DNA of 64,000 nucleotides from Escarpia spicata (Eukaryota; Annelida; Polychaeta; Sabellida; Siboglinidae), in NCBI GenBank assembly GCA_963995525.1, contig OZ023217.1:4583840-4647839 (forward strand). The letters run 5' to 3'. Below the pieces are notes generated by a model that made no database searches, was not told the DNA's origin, and was given only the letters and a program-made list of their open reading frames with translations. The position numbers and the translations under genes are program-made. Shown piece by piece: positions 13,291 to 25,984 of the stretch; positions within the stretch are counted from its first letter, which is position 1, and the number at the start of each line of letters is the position of its first letter.

Positions 13291-14260
13291 CCATAATGTT
13301 GGGACTTATGTGCCACTGTCTTCGACATCCCTGGCTTCCATAATGTTGGGACTTATGTGCCACTGCCTTCGACATCCCTGGCTACCATAATGTTGGGACT
13401 TATGTGCTACTGCCTTCGACATCCCTGGCTACCATAATGTTGGGACTTATGTGCCACTGCCTTCGACATCCCTGGCTACCATAATGTTGGGACTTATGTG
13501 CCACTGCCTTCGACATCCCTGGCTTCCATAATGTTGGGACTTATGTGCCACTGCCTTCGACATCCCTGGATTCCATAATGTTGGGACTTATGTGCCACTG
13601 CCTTTCGACATCACTGGCTACCATAATGTTGGGACTTATGTGCCACTGCCTTCGACATCCCTGGCTTCCATAATGTTGGGACTTATGTGCCACTGCCTTC
13701 GACATCCCTGGCTACCATAATGTTGGGACTTATGTGCCACTGCCTTCGACATCCCTGGCTTCCATAATGTTGGGACTTATGTGCCACTGCCTTCGACATC
13801 CCTGGCTACCATACTGTTGGGACTTATGTGCCACTGCCTTCGACATCCCTGGCTTCCATAATGTTGGGACTTATGTGCCACTGCCTTCGACATCCCTGGC
13901 TACCATAATGTTGGGACTTATGTGCCACTGCCTTCGACATCCCTGGCTACCATAATGTTGGGACTTCTGTGCCACTGCCTTCGACATCCCTGGCTACCAT
14001 AATGTTGGGACTTATGTGCCACTGCCTTCGACATCCCTGGCTTCCATAATGTTGGGACTTATGTGCCACTGCCTTCGACATCCCTGGCTACCATAATGTT
14101 GGGACTTATGTGCCACTGCTTTCGACATCCCTGGCTTCCATAATGTTGGGACTTATGTGCCACTGCCTTCGACGTCCCTGGCTTCCATAATGTTGGGACT
14201 TATGTGCCACTGCCTTCGACGTCCCTGGCTACCATAATGTTGGGACTTATGTGCCATTGC
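13265..14260. repeat. 47-bp minisatellite, about 21 copies
   Basis: The unit is CCATAATGTTGGGACTTATG, TGCCACTGCCTTCGACATCC, CTGGCTA (20+20+7). Copies differ by one or two bases (ggctA/ggctT, gAcatcc/gAcgtcc). 47 is not a multiple of three, so all frames stay open for long stretches without being genes. The first unit overlaps the end of the transposase remnant. Confidence 0.95.
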
Positions 14261-15173
14261 TATGCCATGTGCCATGGTGCAACAAAAAAGCATGATTAAT
14301 TTTTGCCAGGAAGCTATAGTCATATTAATTAAGATGGTGTTATGAATGGGCATTTAGCATTTTTCATAAAACATACCACCACCTTCTACATTATGTAGTG
14401 GGATTAGTGGTTACAATAATCATGTACTACTGTATTTATTAAATATATTAATAACGTGTTTGTGTACTTTACGTCGTTTCTCCAAATAAAACAAAACGTT
14501 AATATAAAGCCAACACATTTGAAATTAATTCACATGCATTTGCAAATGTGTAACCAAAACATTTGCATTTGAATGCCACCCCAAAACATTTACATTTGAA
14601 TGCGTTCCTGGAAAATGGCATTTGCATTTAAATCAAGTGAAACATTTACATTTGCATTCAAATACGTTGACATGCATTTGTTAACAAGCCTGCTATAACA
14701 CATCCAACGGTGACCTTTTATATTTATATAGTAACATTGTTCAATGAAAACGCTCCAATTCGTACGTGACACTGACTGCTGATTAGAATAAAATAGCCAC
14801 AACATGGAAATGGCTTAACCAATGATGCCCGTTACGTGATTCGTTCATATTCTTTTTCACAATGATGCTGCAGTAAACGTTTTGATCAACTATTCTGTCT
14901 TCTCTTCTCAGTGCAGACACGATTAGCCAGATGCTGTTATAATATATTTCTGGACATTCCAGTATCACAACATATTGCGTAAATATGTATTTCCAACATG
15001 ATGTCCGTCACGAAATATGTTACGATTAGATTAGCGTTTTAGAGGACAAACTGGTTGTAATCTGTCAAATAGCAATATGAATCAAATACCAACTTATTAC
15101 CAAAGGTAACTGCACTGTAGTCGTTTTTATGTAGTGCAGGGTCAATTATTTGTGTTGCATTTGTCCATTATAA

Positions 15174-17380
15174 ATGTCACGAATCACCACAATTCCGTCT
15201 GTCATGCAAACAACGACTGAACTTACAGATCACTACAATATGGTTTTGACCAAACTTATCGAGAAGCACACACCACTACAGATGTGTCGTATCGCTGATC
15301 GTCCACTCGTACCTTGGTACAACGAGAAGGTGATCAAAGCCAAGCAAATTCGACGACAGCGTGAACGGAAATGGCGCCACACATCACTTCAAGTGCTTCG
15401 CGAAATGTATAAGACACAGTGCGCACAGGTAAAGAGGACAATCAAAGAAGCCAAGTCTGACTATTATGCCTCTGAGACTGTTTCTTCTGCTAAACGGACC
15501 GCTGCAGCGAAAAAAGTCCCAATATCTACCAGCTAACGACAACATCCAAGATCTCGCAACTAGTTTCTCAAACTTCTTCGCTGGGAAAATCGAGACGATT
15601 CATGTGGCGTTACATACCCAGTCTACACTCACACGTCCACCACGACCATAGACCGCCATCCAGCACCCTGCGTGTCACAACTTCGCTCACTTCCGATTGC
15701 GACTACATCAGACATTCGTAATCTGCTCAACAAGTCACCAACAACATCGTGCGCGCTCGATCCCCTACCAACATGGCTGCTGAAAGATGTCAGTGACGAC
15801 TTATTACCGTTCCTGACGCAACTCGTCAACTCATCTATAGCATCTGGTGTTGTTCCATGCTGCCTGAAACATGCCAACGTCACCCCTGTGCTTAAGAAGG
15901 CAAATATCGATCAGGACAATATGGACAGTTATATACCAATATCAAACCTGCCTTTTGTGTCAAAGCTACTCGAAAGGTACGTTGCACGTTATTTGATCGA
16001 CCACATGACTGATAACAATCTTCTTGAACGATACCAATCAGCCTACAAATCACATCACTTCACAGAAACTGCGCTAGTTCTGGTATCAGAATGACATCTT
16101 CGAGGAGCTAGACCGGCGGTATGGAGTCATCCTGGTTCTACTTGACATGTCGGCCGCCTTCGACACAGTTGACCATGAAATTCTGCTCAGCCGATTAGAA
16201 CAACGCTTCAGAATGGTTGGTTCCGTGCTGGCATGGATGCGATCATATTTCACCGAGCGCTCGCAGTCAGTAAATATACCAGGTGGCGCGTCCAGCAAAA
16301 CGAGCATCGCTTGTGGCGTCCCTCAAGGATCGGTGCTGGGGCCTCTGTTGTTCTCTGCGTACACAGAACCGGGCCTATCGGTGATATCATCAGAAGACAC
16401 AACCTGGGCGTCCATCTCTACGCGAACGATACCCAGCTATACATCATATTTGAGATGACTGAAACCAACATAATGCTGTCTCTACGCCGACGTCCGCGTG
16501 TGTATCAAAATTGGCGACTGCGACATAACGCCAAGTCCTACTGCCAGAAACATCGGCGTTGTATTCGACTTGGAAATGTCGATGGTCAGTCATATAAAGC
16601 ACATGTGCTGCGTTGCCTACTATCATCTGAGGAACATTGCGTCGATCCGATCGTGCCTACCACAGAAAGCCGCAGTCCGTCTTATGTACTCTCTTGTTAT
16701 ATCGAGAATTGACTTTGCGAACTGTCTGGTATATGACATCCCCGACTGCCTAATCAACAAGCTGCAAAAAGTGCAAAATGCTGCTGATCGGCTGGTGGTC
16801 CGCTGCCACAGATGGGACCATATAACACCGGTATACTCAAGAAACTGCACTGGCTTCCCGTAAAGCTACGCATTCATTACGCAGTTCTGCTACTGACGTT
16901 TCGTGCTCAACACGGACTGGCACCAGCTTACACCACCGACCTACTCCATGAACAAAGAGCTACTCGAGTGTTGCGTTCAACTACAAACAATGAATTGTAC
17001 GTGCCACCATCTAGCAGCCGATACGGCGACAGACCTTTCTCGGTATCTGCTCCACGACTGTGGAATTCACTTCCAAGCGAGATGAAGACAACCTGTTGCC
17101 TTGTGACTTTCAAAACACTTTTGAAAACCCGTCTTTTCCGGGTTTATTACGCAACATAGGCGCCACCAGTCAGTTTAGTCAGTTTATTTATTTATTTTTA
17201 ATTATTTATTATCTTGTACATGTTTTTAAACTAATTTTACATCATCTTTACTGATTTATTATCAATATACTTTTACTTTTAACGATCATCCTTAGCTCAA
17301 ACTTTTTAAAATTGTTGTATATATTGTCATTTATTTTAACTAATTTAATATTATAAATTTTATGTAAATTATTAATGTTC

Positions 17381-17448
<68 letters not shown>

Positions 17449-17545
17449 TATGTATTCTAAACGCCTCCGAATGGATTTATCTAGATCTATGGCGCTATAT
17501 AAGTGTTCTTCTTCTTCTTATTATTATAAACAATATATTTGTTTT
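15174..17545 (+). mobile_element. CR1/L2-like LINE ORF2, 5'-truncated and frameshifted
   Basis: In order: EN-RT linker (PLVPWYNEKVIKAKQIRRQR), pre-RT motif (CALDPLPTWLLKDV), motif 1 with KKANIDQDNMDSYIPISNLP, motif 3 VLLDMSAAFDTVDHE, motif 4 CGVPQGSVLGPLLF, motif 5 HLYANDTQLY where the first catalytic Asp of YADD is Asn, then NIGVVFDLEMSMVSHI, LHWLPVKLRIHYAVLL and APRLWNSLPSEM. The 3' UTR ends GGCGCTATATAAGTGTTCTT followed by TTC/TTA repeats, the usual CR1/L2-type tail. A (TA)n tract interrupts the UTR. No endonuclease, several frameshifts: inactive. Confidence 0.88.
17383..17444. repeat. (TA)n microsatellite in LINE 3' UTR
   Basis: About 60 bp of pure TA. Bases 17546-18120 beyond the LINE tail hold nothing I recognise. 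Confidence 0.92.
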
Positions 17546-18220
17546 AATGTAACCATGCATATTGTCAGGAATTAGTGCTGCAATGCTATAATTATGATGC
17601 AACAACATGTGTAACTGGTGTAGTTCCAGTGAAAAATTCTTGAAATGTAGCTAGAAATAACAAATAACTAATACTTCATTTCGTTGTGATCAACGTCGTC
17701 ACGTTTATATGGTCCGTTTTGCAATTGCCATTAATATATCCAGCTCAAGGCATGTCCGAATATATATAGCTGGCCTTGATGTACACGATTTAAATATAAC
17801 CATCAACGATACAGAGAGTGGCGAATGGAATTGGCAGCAGAATGTGCAAAAACATTAATAATGCAATGTAACATTTTCAGTTGAGGCAAATTGCACCTAC
17901 TTCCAACGCAAGCCACTGTTCGGTCAATATACGCTACACATGTTCCTTGCAAAAATGCCTTGTCAAATAATCTTTTAGTATATATAATTTTCATAATACA
18001 ATGTGGGCTCTATTTAATGGCTGACATAGGAAATATAATTTGGCACACAATGTCCACCACATGCAGAAAAAATGCAACATTGTTGCTCTTGTAAAAACGC
18101 TGTATTTTTATTTTTATTGGTTATGCACTGAATTGTGTAGTTCCTCTGTCAGGAACACGTGGAAATGACGGTATTAGAACACATTTTAATTTTTCACACA
18201 AATTGGGAATGGAAACATTT

Positions 18221-18233
18221 TCCGTGGCCTGAC

Positions 18234-18299
<66 letters not shown>

Positions 18300-18326
18300 A
18301 TATATATATATGGGTCAGGCCACGGA
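18221..18326. repeat. 16-bp perfect inverted repeat with (TA)n loop
   Basis: TCCGTGGCCTGACCCA (18221-18236) is exactly complementary to TGGGTCAGGCCACGGA (18311-18326); between them is almost pure TA with one short TGTATG break. Such palindromic AT-rich structures extrude cruciforms and are unstable. Confidence 0.9.
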
Positions 18327-18331
18327 CATTT

Positions 18332-18464
18332 TTTTCTTTTAAGCAGGAGTTGCTACATCCGGGCACACGAAGCAATTGCATTTTGACCTCAAACGTTACA
18401 CTCCATATTATGCATATCGACGTAGCGGAGTTGATTTAATGAAGAAAATGTTCGACCCATTGAT

Positions 18465-18502
<38 letters not shown>

Positions 18503-18641
18503 ATGGGTTGAACATTTATATATATTTTCTTCATTAAACCAACTCCGTTACGTCGATATGCATAATGTGGAGTGTAACGTTTGAGGTCAAAATGCAATTG
18601 CTTCGTGTGCCCGGATGTAGCAACTCCTGCTTAAAAGAAAA
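18332..18641. repeat. Long palindrome, about 135-144-bp arms around (TA)n
   Basis: The left arm (18332-18466) is the near-perfect reverse complement of the right arm (18498-18641); mismatches include a 9-base TATATATA-type insertion near 18516. The loop is about 30 bp of TA. The outer arm ends encode, outward from the centre on the right, a peptide MQLLRVPGCSNSCLKE that resembles the start of a THAP finger (C-x-N spacing), which may hint at a transposase origin. Confidence 0.85.
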
Positions 18642-19234
18642 CTACTGCAAATACCCATGTTGTAGTCCACAACCGAGTATACGGACCAGATATAGACAGC
18701 ACACAGCATGCATAAATTAGAACATTCACGAAATCAGTTGACCGAAACTTAAACACCACGAAAGAGTTGCAAGCAGCAAGCACGCACTGTATTAAAACTC
18801 ACTACATGGGTACTTCATATAATGACACATTTGTGACACTTTGAGTACGGAGACACCCATCCCGGTTAAGAGCTCCTCATCGGGTGCGGCTGTAGCACAA
18901 TTGGTGTCGCAGCTTGGTCTTAGGGGGCTTAGTTACTAATCATTATGTTCTGAGAACAGTACCTGGTCCGGGATTAGCATTCGCCACGTAGGTGCCCGCG
19001 CCGCGGTCCCTGTTGTCGATTTCACGCGAAGACATTAAGTTCTCACCGGTGGTTCGAACCTATTTACGATTACGTCGATACGTATCCCGAAACGAAGCTC
19101 TGCTTCCTTAGAGGCGACCATGCATACCAGGTAAGCCATCTCTTGGTGATAGAACCTTGGAATACCACACCACTGTCCTACTGTTGTCCCACATACCAAC
19201 TCGCAACTGACACAACGATGGTCCGTGGCGTTGT

Positions 19235-19356
19235 TGATGTTTTTGGGTGGTGCGTTTTTGGGTTCCCAAAACATTCAACTGCACCACGCAATGGGGCTCC
19301 GAAAAAACTTGCAACTGCACCCTCTTGAGGTTCCCAAAACACCTTCAACTACACCC
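19235..19356. repeat. Degenerate tandem repeat, about 33-40-bp unit
   Basis: Repeated GTTCCCAAAACA, TTCAACTGCACC and AACTGCACCCTCTTGAGG motifs. A related stretch occurs reversed at 59307-59420 (CAAGAGGGTGCAACTGGAGG and GTGCAGTTGGAGG). Bases 18650-19230 otherwise show no clear feature. Confidence 0.5.
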
Positions 19357-19439
19357 CCTTGATGTATGTATATTAAAGAGGAGGCAAGATAACCTTGCTT
19401 AGCCACCGTAGCACACTGACGTATTCATTCTTCTTTTGA

Positions 19440-19530
19440 CAACTTTAATACTGGTTACTGATTTTTGACATTGACCAACCGCAATTTCTTGGGGCGCCTC
19501 TGAACTTCGTTTCGAAGGATTTAGGCACAC
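19440..19530 (+). mobile_element. CR1-like LINE 3'-UTR fragment
   Basis: GACAACTTTAATACTGGTTA, GACATTGACCAACCGC, GGCGCCTCTGAACTTCG and CGAAGGATTTAGGC align in order with 36868-36955, the 3' UTR of another LINE in this window, at roughly 80-85% by eye. Only the tail is present here. Confidence 0.5.
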
Positions 19531-19634
19531 AAGACACACAGTGTACGATTTCTTGTGCATCCCTGGCATATACACCAGGTAAAATGGAAAAAAAACACTT
19601 CATAAGGTGGTATGAACGAAACTGGCCTCATTTC

Positions 19635-19706
19635 GAACGGGAGCAGATGGGCTCGAACCGGGTCTCTGGATTGGCTTTCGGACGCTCTACTGACGAGCTA
19701 CAGCAC
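19635..19706 (-). mobile_element. tRNA-like SINE head
   Basis: On the - strand from 19706: GGGGTGCTGTAGCTCGTCAG, TAGAGCGTCCGAAAGCC and CCCGGTTCGAGCCC form A-box, anticodon-arm and B-box-like parts, but the 5' and 3' acceptor halves do not pair well, so a functional tRNA is unlikely. Bases 19707-20010 have nothing supportable. Confidence 0.4.
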
Positions 19707-20014
19707 CCCAAAACAATACACGTTATCAGAGAGCCATCAACACATTTCGGTATTACATTAGCATATGTATGAGGCAGCTAACCCATTATGCAACAAGGGA
19801 TATGAATTCTTACGGGATTAAGTTACACTATTGATTAAGTGGCGGCGTTTGTCATTGCATCATTAGGCTCGCTGAGCCGCTCTCGTCTGCCTTTAAGATT
19901 TCGCCGAGAAAAGTGTTGAGGGAATTGAAGAACTAGGCATGCAAGTTTATATGTTGTGATTATAACTGTTTTCGAGGGTGTCTCTAACGTTGATTGATGA
20001 TCTGTTTTATTGTT

Positions 20015-21480
20015 CAAATGCAGAAAGATGCACTAAACTACTGTTGGAAATTGTAGAACAAATTAGCATACCACTAGCAACAGTTTTCAACTTGTCATTA
20101 GAAGAGGGAGTGGTTCCTTTAGAATGGAAAGAAGCAAACATTATACCGTTATTCAAAAAAGGTTCGAGAAACAAGTCAGAGAACTATAGACCAGTGAGTT
20201 TAACATCAGTGATTTGTAAATTATTAGAAAGACTAATTAAAGATCACATGGTGGATTTTCTTGTTGGAAGACATCACTAAGTGGGTAGATGAGGGATCAC
20301 CAGTAGATATCGTCTACTTAGATTTTCAAAAAGCTTTTGACAAAGTACCACATCAAAGATTACTGCTTAAACTAAAGGCCCATGGCATAGGAAATGGTAT
20401 AATAAACTGGATAGAACAATGGCTGATTGACAGAAGACAACGTGTAGTAGTTGATGGGGAGGCTTCAAACTGGAAATCGGTATTGAGTGGGGTACCACAG
20501 GGATCAGTATTAGGTCCTATATTATTCTTAATATACATCAACGATTTGGATGATGAAATAACAAGCAAGGTGTTGAAATTTGCGGATGATACAAAAGTGT
20601 TTAGAAGGATTAAAAGTGATGGAGATAGACAGCATTTACAAGATGATCTTGACAGGTTGATCAAATGGTCTGAAAAGTGGCAAATGATGTTCAATTTTGG
20701 GAAATGTAAATGCCTCCACATAGGACATGGGAACGAAGAGGTAGAATATACAATGGGGGGTACTGTACTAAGTACTACTGTAAAAGAAAAGGACTTAGGG
20801 TTAACCGTTAGTGCTGATATGAAGATTTTAGAGCAGTGCGGAATTGCAGCTTCAAAGGGAAATCAAATCCTTGGATTAATTAGGCGAAACATAACGTATA
20901 AGGAAAAAGAGCTAATAATACCGCTGTACAAAACAATAGTTAGGCCTCATTTAGAATATTGTATTCAAGCGTGGAGGCCATATCGCAGGAAGGACATAGA
21001 TATGCTAGAAAGAGTGCAGAGGAGAGCAACTAAAATGATACCAAATCTGAGGGATCTTAGTTATGAAATACGCCTAAAAAATGCGGTTTAACAACACTAG
21101 AGACCAGGAGATTGAGAGGAGATCAGATAGAAGTGTTTAAAATATTGAAGGGTTATGAAAATATTGATAGAAATATGTTTTTCTCAGTTAAGAAAGATAG
21201 AAGGACTAGAGGACATGATCTTGCATTAGCAAAGGAGCAGAGTAGATTGGATATAAGAAAGTTTTCATTTTCACAAAGGACTGTAAATGAATGGAACAGA
21301 TTACCTGCTGAATGTGTGGGTGCTAGTAGCGTGAATATGTTTAAAAATAAAATCGACACATACCTCAGACGGGCGGGATACACTAGATAACAAGTTCGGA
21401 CTCTCGATAAGCCAAGGGCTTCCTTGTCCACCTGCTACCTAGAGTTAATTCTCTGGGTGGCAATCTTGTTAAATCTTGTT
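20015..21480 (+). mobile_element. CR1/Rex-like LINE ORF2 with intact RT catalytic motif
   Basis: The best-preserved reverse transcriptase here. Motif 1 IPLFKKGSRNKSENYRPVSL, then a deletion that removes the usual Q-x-G-F segment and joins HMVDFL to LEDITKWVDEG; then IVYLDFQKAFDKVPHQRL (motif 3), SGVPQGSVLGPILFLIYIND (motif 4) and KFADDTKVF (motif 5, both Asp present). After KDLGLTVSADMK and RPHLEYCIQAWRPY a frameshift at about 21090 breaks the C-terminal domain, which continues ETRRLRGDQIEVFKILKGYE to NKIDTYLRRAGYTR and stop at 21388. Two lesions make it inactive; the copy looks younger than the other LINEs. Confidence 0.9.
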
Positions 21481-21873
21481 AAAGTACGCAAGTACGTACA
21501 AACACAGCGCAAAGATTAATGTCGCCATATGTTGCAACTTAATACCATTACATTAGCCTTCTATTAGCGTTAATCGCGTCAACTACGCCTTTGCGCAGCG
21601 CCATAGTACGCCTAATCTTTATTTTATCCTAAGTAGCGTCGACATTGGCTTCATGCCAGATAGCAGACCAGTTTTTCGCGGGACGATAAACTAATAACGT
21701 GGGCACGTTGTTTAATTTTTGCATCAATTCAAACTTAGGACAGTTCTGTGCGCAGTTGTTATCTAATTTTAAGTATCTCGGATTACATGTATAAAATGCA
21801 TCCCCTCGTCTACGACTATGTGATGCTCATTGGAATTAACAACGGAAAACAGTCTACAGAGCGCTCCACTTAA

Positions 21874-23204
21874 AGGTGACATGAACAGTTTGGAAAAAAC
21901 GTTATAGTAAAAAAATCTATACAAAGTAATACGATCAGGTAATGAAAAAAATTAATACAAATTTGTTAAGACATGTTTTCCTTCGGCTGTTTCCGTGAAT
22001 GTGACGTAATATGTGCCAAGCAAGCTGGCGGCTGATCGAAGTTGGCCATGTTATTCAGCGGTTGTCGCACTGATGCCTTCGATTAATGACAACCAGTCAT
22101 TGTATATTGGATGATGGCTATGGAAATGCTTCGGCGAAGAGTTGTTTGTTTTCGATCGAATGCCAAAGACAAGAAATGAGTGGATTATAAACAGATAAAT
22201 CGACTGAATTTGATGACCATCTCATCGCCATCGATATCGCAACTTGGAAGTTGGACTCGCATCTGCTACACCTTTTGAGTTTGTCTTTGACTTTGTCAGT
22301 CACAGTGTGATCATGTTGACAGTAGTTGTTTTGTGAAGGATACAGCAGTTTGTGAATTCGAATAATACAAATACCGGTGACATTACCCATCATCCTAACT
22401 ATTGTCAAGAGAACCACCAAAATGAAACGAAGTTTAACGTTCCCAAAACAACGAAGCGAGGTACGAAGGCGAAACAACTTACTTGCCCTGGCCTTGGCCT
22501 TGCCCTTGTCAAGCCTGGGCCAAGGTCTTGATTTTTAGTCGAGGTAAGTCATATCCAAGAAGAGTGACAAAACGTAGTATTTCAATCCAACAACAGTTAT
22601 TATGTACTATACCTCTGTGTGCAAATTTTTTGGTAATACCAGCAACTAGATAAGGTTATTTATCTGTTTTTATTATACTGTATGGTTGGTTTGTATTTCA
22701 GTATTGCTAGTGCTGACAAATCAAGGGATGAGGAAACACTATCGTCTTCAATTCTTATATGTGAACCCTATCACATTCTTCTTTTTTGCATAGAACACTG
22801 TGCCCCGGATTGTGCTGAATAGGAATTTGGAGACACTTGCTGTGAGAGAGCAGTCAAGCATACATGATTATGTATCAACAATAAAATGAAATGGAAAATG
22901 ACAACATGCCTAATAATATAGCATGCTTCATTGGATTGCAATAATAAAAACATGTTTTGTTTCTCAATACCACAGCTTAAGCTCATTCATTAGAAACATA
23001 CTCTACATATAATTTTGAGAAAAAAAGTTTGAAACACATTTACAATAAAAATCAACTGTCAAATAAAAGTAGCAGTGATGTTAGTACTTTTATAATTGAT
23101 GCAGGATGTTCACCTTTTTGTTTAAAAAATGTTTTGTTTAACTAGGAGAATTGCAAAATACATTGTACGTATATACACACACACACACATATATATATAT
23201 ATGG

Positions 23205-23236
<32 letters not shown>

Positions 23237-23245
23237 GTATATATG

Positions 23246-23277
<32 letters not shown>

Positions 23278-24583
23278 ATATATATATATATACATATATA
23301 TAGTATTGTAAAAAAGCTGTTGTGTTTACACAATTCTGTGAATAATATTGTAGTCAAGTAAGTCAACAAACATTTGAAATTACGTATAATTCTGTTTTAA
23401 CATTATCATGATGTATAACTAGTATGCAAAATCGTGGTGTGGGTCTTTTGAGAAATGTTCTTGAACAATTGTAACTGCACTGGCATCATGCATATTTTTG
23501 ATTTTTTACGTAAATCATCATATTAAAATGTGACATGTAAACAACCTAGCACATTTACGAACCTATTTTGATAGATATAGCCATTGATGAGAACATTTTT
23601 GTAACTAATTACACAGAGATTGGATATTTCACAAGTGTACTACGGATTATGAACGTACACAAATAACAGTGCCTGCTCCCGAAGCTGGCGAAATGTCGAC
23701 TCGAGCGCGTCGGTCTCGCGTGTCAATATACACGTTGCATTGCGGCTATTGTGATGAATTTATGTTCCTGTTACCGAACATGGGGTCGCCTTATCATTTC
23801 TGGATGACAGCATCGCAGCAGCCCAACCAAATGATTCGGTGTTTTCAAAAATCGACCCGCCTTGTCGTCGGAAGTAACTAAAATATCTGAATCACTCAAT
23901 GTCAATGACATTATGATTGACAGCGACAGTGAAATCACTGAATCGGTGAATGGCTGGCTTGCATAATTCTGTCAGTTACGCGCACCATTTTAATACTATT
24001 ACAATATTATACAGTTATACGTATATACATTGTATTTGACGTTGAAAATCATCCGTGTGATTCTGCATAATTAATGTCATGAATGTATTGTCCGTTTCCA
24101 ATAAAACTCGATGTTCTGTCCGTGAATCTGAAATTGCCATTTGTTACAGGCGTCGGCGACAACGTCAACGACAGTCTCAAAAAGTTCCTTTTTACATCGT
24201 CGCCATCGTCGTACATGTCATAAACTTTCCTGAGTGCCAATGGTTCATCGCTGTATGCTGCAACAATCCTACAAGTCTTCACATTTGCGACATAACTCTC
24301 CAAATCCGAATCACATGAATCTTACGCCGTGTCTTCAATGTTTCCAGTGGTAAGGCAGATTTGGGCTAAGGCACATATTACGTCACAGTACTTTTCCAAG
24401 CGGCAATCGAGCACACTATTTAATTCGGGATTTCATTCGGAAATCGGTCATATAGGCTGATTTTTACAAATTAAACTGCGTATATATATTAACTAAGGAA
24501 CCTTAGACATCACCTGTCTAAATATCATCATATTAGTATGTTATTTACGTGGTTAAAATATAATTTTTTTGTTCATGTCACCT
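21874..24583. mobile_element. TTAA-flanked DNA transposon (Kolobok/T2-like), non-coding or decayed
   Basis: Left end AGGTGACATGAAC (21874) after TTAA; right end GTTCATGTCACCT (to 24583) before CTAA: a perfect 13-bp terminal inverted repeat and a TTAA target duplication with one change. Subterminally, GTGACGTAATATGTGCC (21999-22015) is repeated in inverse at 24370-24386. TTAA plus AAAGG-starting termini is typical of Kolobok/T2 elements. Open frames inside are unrecognised; the - strand frame at 22118-22477 has a CSRC pair but I cannot assign it. Length 2.7 kb. Confidence 0.65.
23187..23303. repeat. (TA)n with (CA)n start
   Basis: ACACACACAC leads into about 110 bp of TA with periodic TGTA or TACA breaks, inside the TTAA-flanked element. 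Its symmetry would fold into hairpins. Confidence 0.9.
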
Positions 24584-25464
24584 CTAACTGTTTTAATACA
24601 TAGGCCTTCGTTCATTCCCATGCATCCGAAACGATGCTAACTGCAATTTTCTGTGTGAACTGTATTGTTATGCAGTTTCGCAAAAGGAATCGAGAGCTCG
24701 TGAAAATACTTAAACACGACCGGCACACAATGTTTTGCCCCGCAGTGCAGTTATTACTTCATAATCGGACGTGTCTGATTTGTGCGATTATCAATATTGC
24801 CTCGTGTCATCGCGTATAAAATGGCGCGCGCGATGAAGACGGACATTATTGTTGTTTACGTCATCGCTGTTGCAGTTATTCGTGATTTAAAATATCGTAA
24901 ACCAATTACCAACAATGCTACAACAGTTTTTGATTGCGATGCCGATGTTAGTATACTAACTGTTGAGAATTATAAATAATACTAGCCTACATCCTCGTTG
25001 GGATATCAGCCTCGTTTTCTATTCAAACAGTTGGTGTGTGTATGCTGCCAACTACCGGTAATAGTCGCATGGTTCTAGTATGGAATGAAATCGCGCGCTG
25101 GCGCCCCGATGACGTTACGAAATGACAATGCGTCATAACATTGAAAGTGCTATGCAACTACTCCCTAAAGCTTTGTTTGACATCACACTATCGGCGTAAG
25201 ATGACTACATGCCTTCACTTATAAATAGTAATGCAGAAATATTCAAATGTTTTCAATTCATGTGCACGTTTTCCGTAACATCATACAAAGATTCAGGCAG
25301 ATACTGCAGATATAAGCTGCTACGTTATTCGTGGAGCAAAGCCGATCATGGCTGTGCAGCTGAATTTCCTTGCTGTGCTAATAAAACATCATTATCATTT
25401 ACTGGATGCGACTGTTGTACATTCATAAACCACCAACGTCAGACATACAACCACTTAATTGGAC

Positions 25465-25714
<250 letters not shown>

Positions 25715-25757
25715 TCATGCATCATACAGTGGCCGAGATCATCAAGATTTAACAAAT

Positions 25758-25874
25758 CTTCTCTGTCTGTCTACTTGTCTGTCTGTCCGTCCGTCCGTCC
25801 GTCCGTCCGTCCGTCCGTCCGTCCGTCCGTCCGTCCGTCCGTCCGTCCGTCCGTCTGTCTGTCTGTTTGTCTGC
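25758..25874. repeat. (TCCG)n / (TCTG)n microsatellite
   Basis: TCTG units border about 17 pure TCCG units (25785-25853). It is 45 bp from the CCTG array and shares the TCTG border, so the two probably come from one ancestral TCTG tract that mutated in two directions. Confidence 0.95.
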
Positions 25875-25984
25875 GATGTCGGTTTCATTATACTCTATTC
25901 CGATTGTTTGTCAGCAAGTAGTGCTACATATGCACACTTGTAGGAGCTTCTCTCGCGTCATAGCATCTATAGAGTTAAGACAGA

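Noticed and set aside
13265..14260. CRISPR-like regular repeats
   Set aside because: Units are contiguous with no unique spacers; eukaryotic minisatellite.
13157..14353. Repetitive open frames over the 47-bp array
   Set aside because: The period is not a multiple of three and all strands are open; it is a minisatellite.
22118..22477. 119-codon frame on the - strand as a Kolobok transposase
   Set aside because: CSRC and location are suggestive, but no stretch aligns convincingly with the family, so I do not name it.
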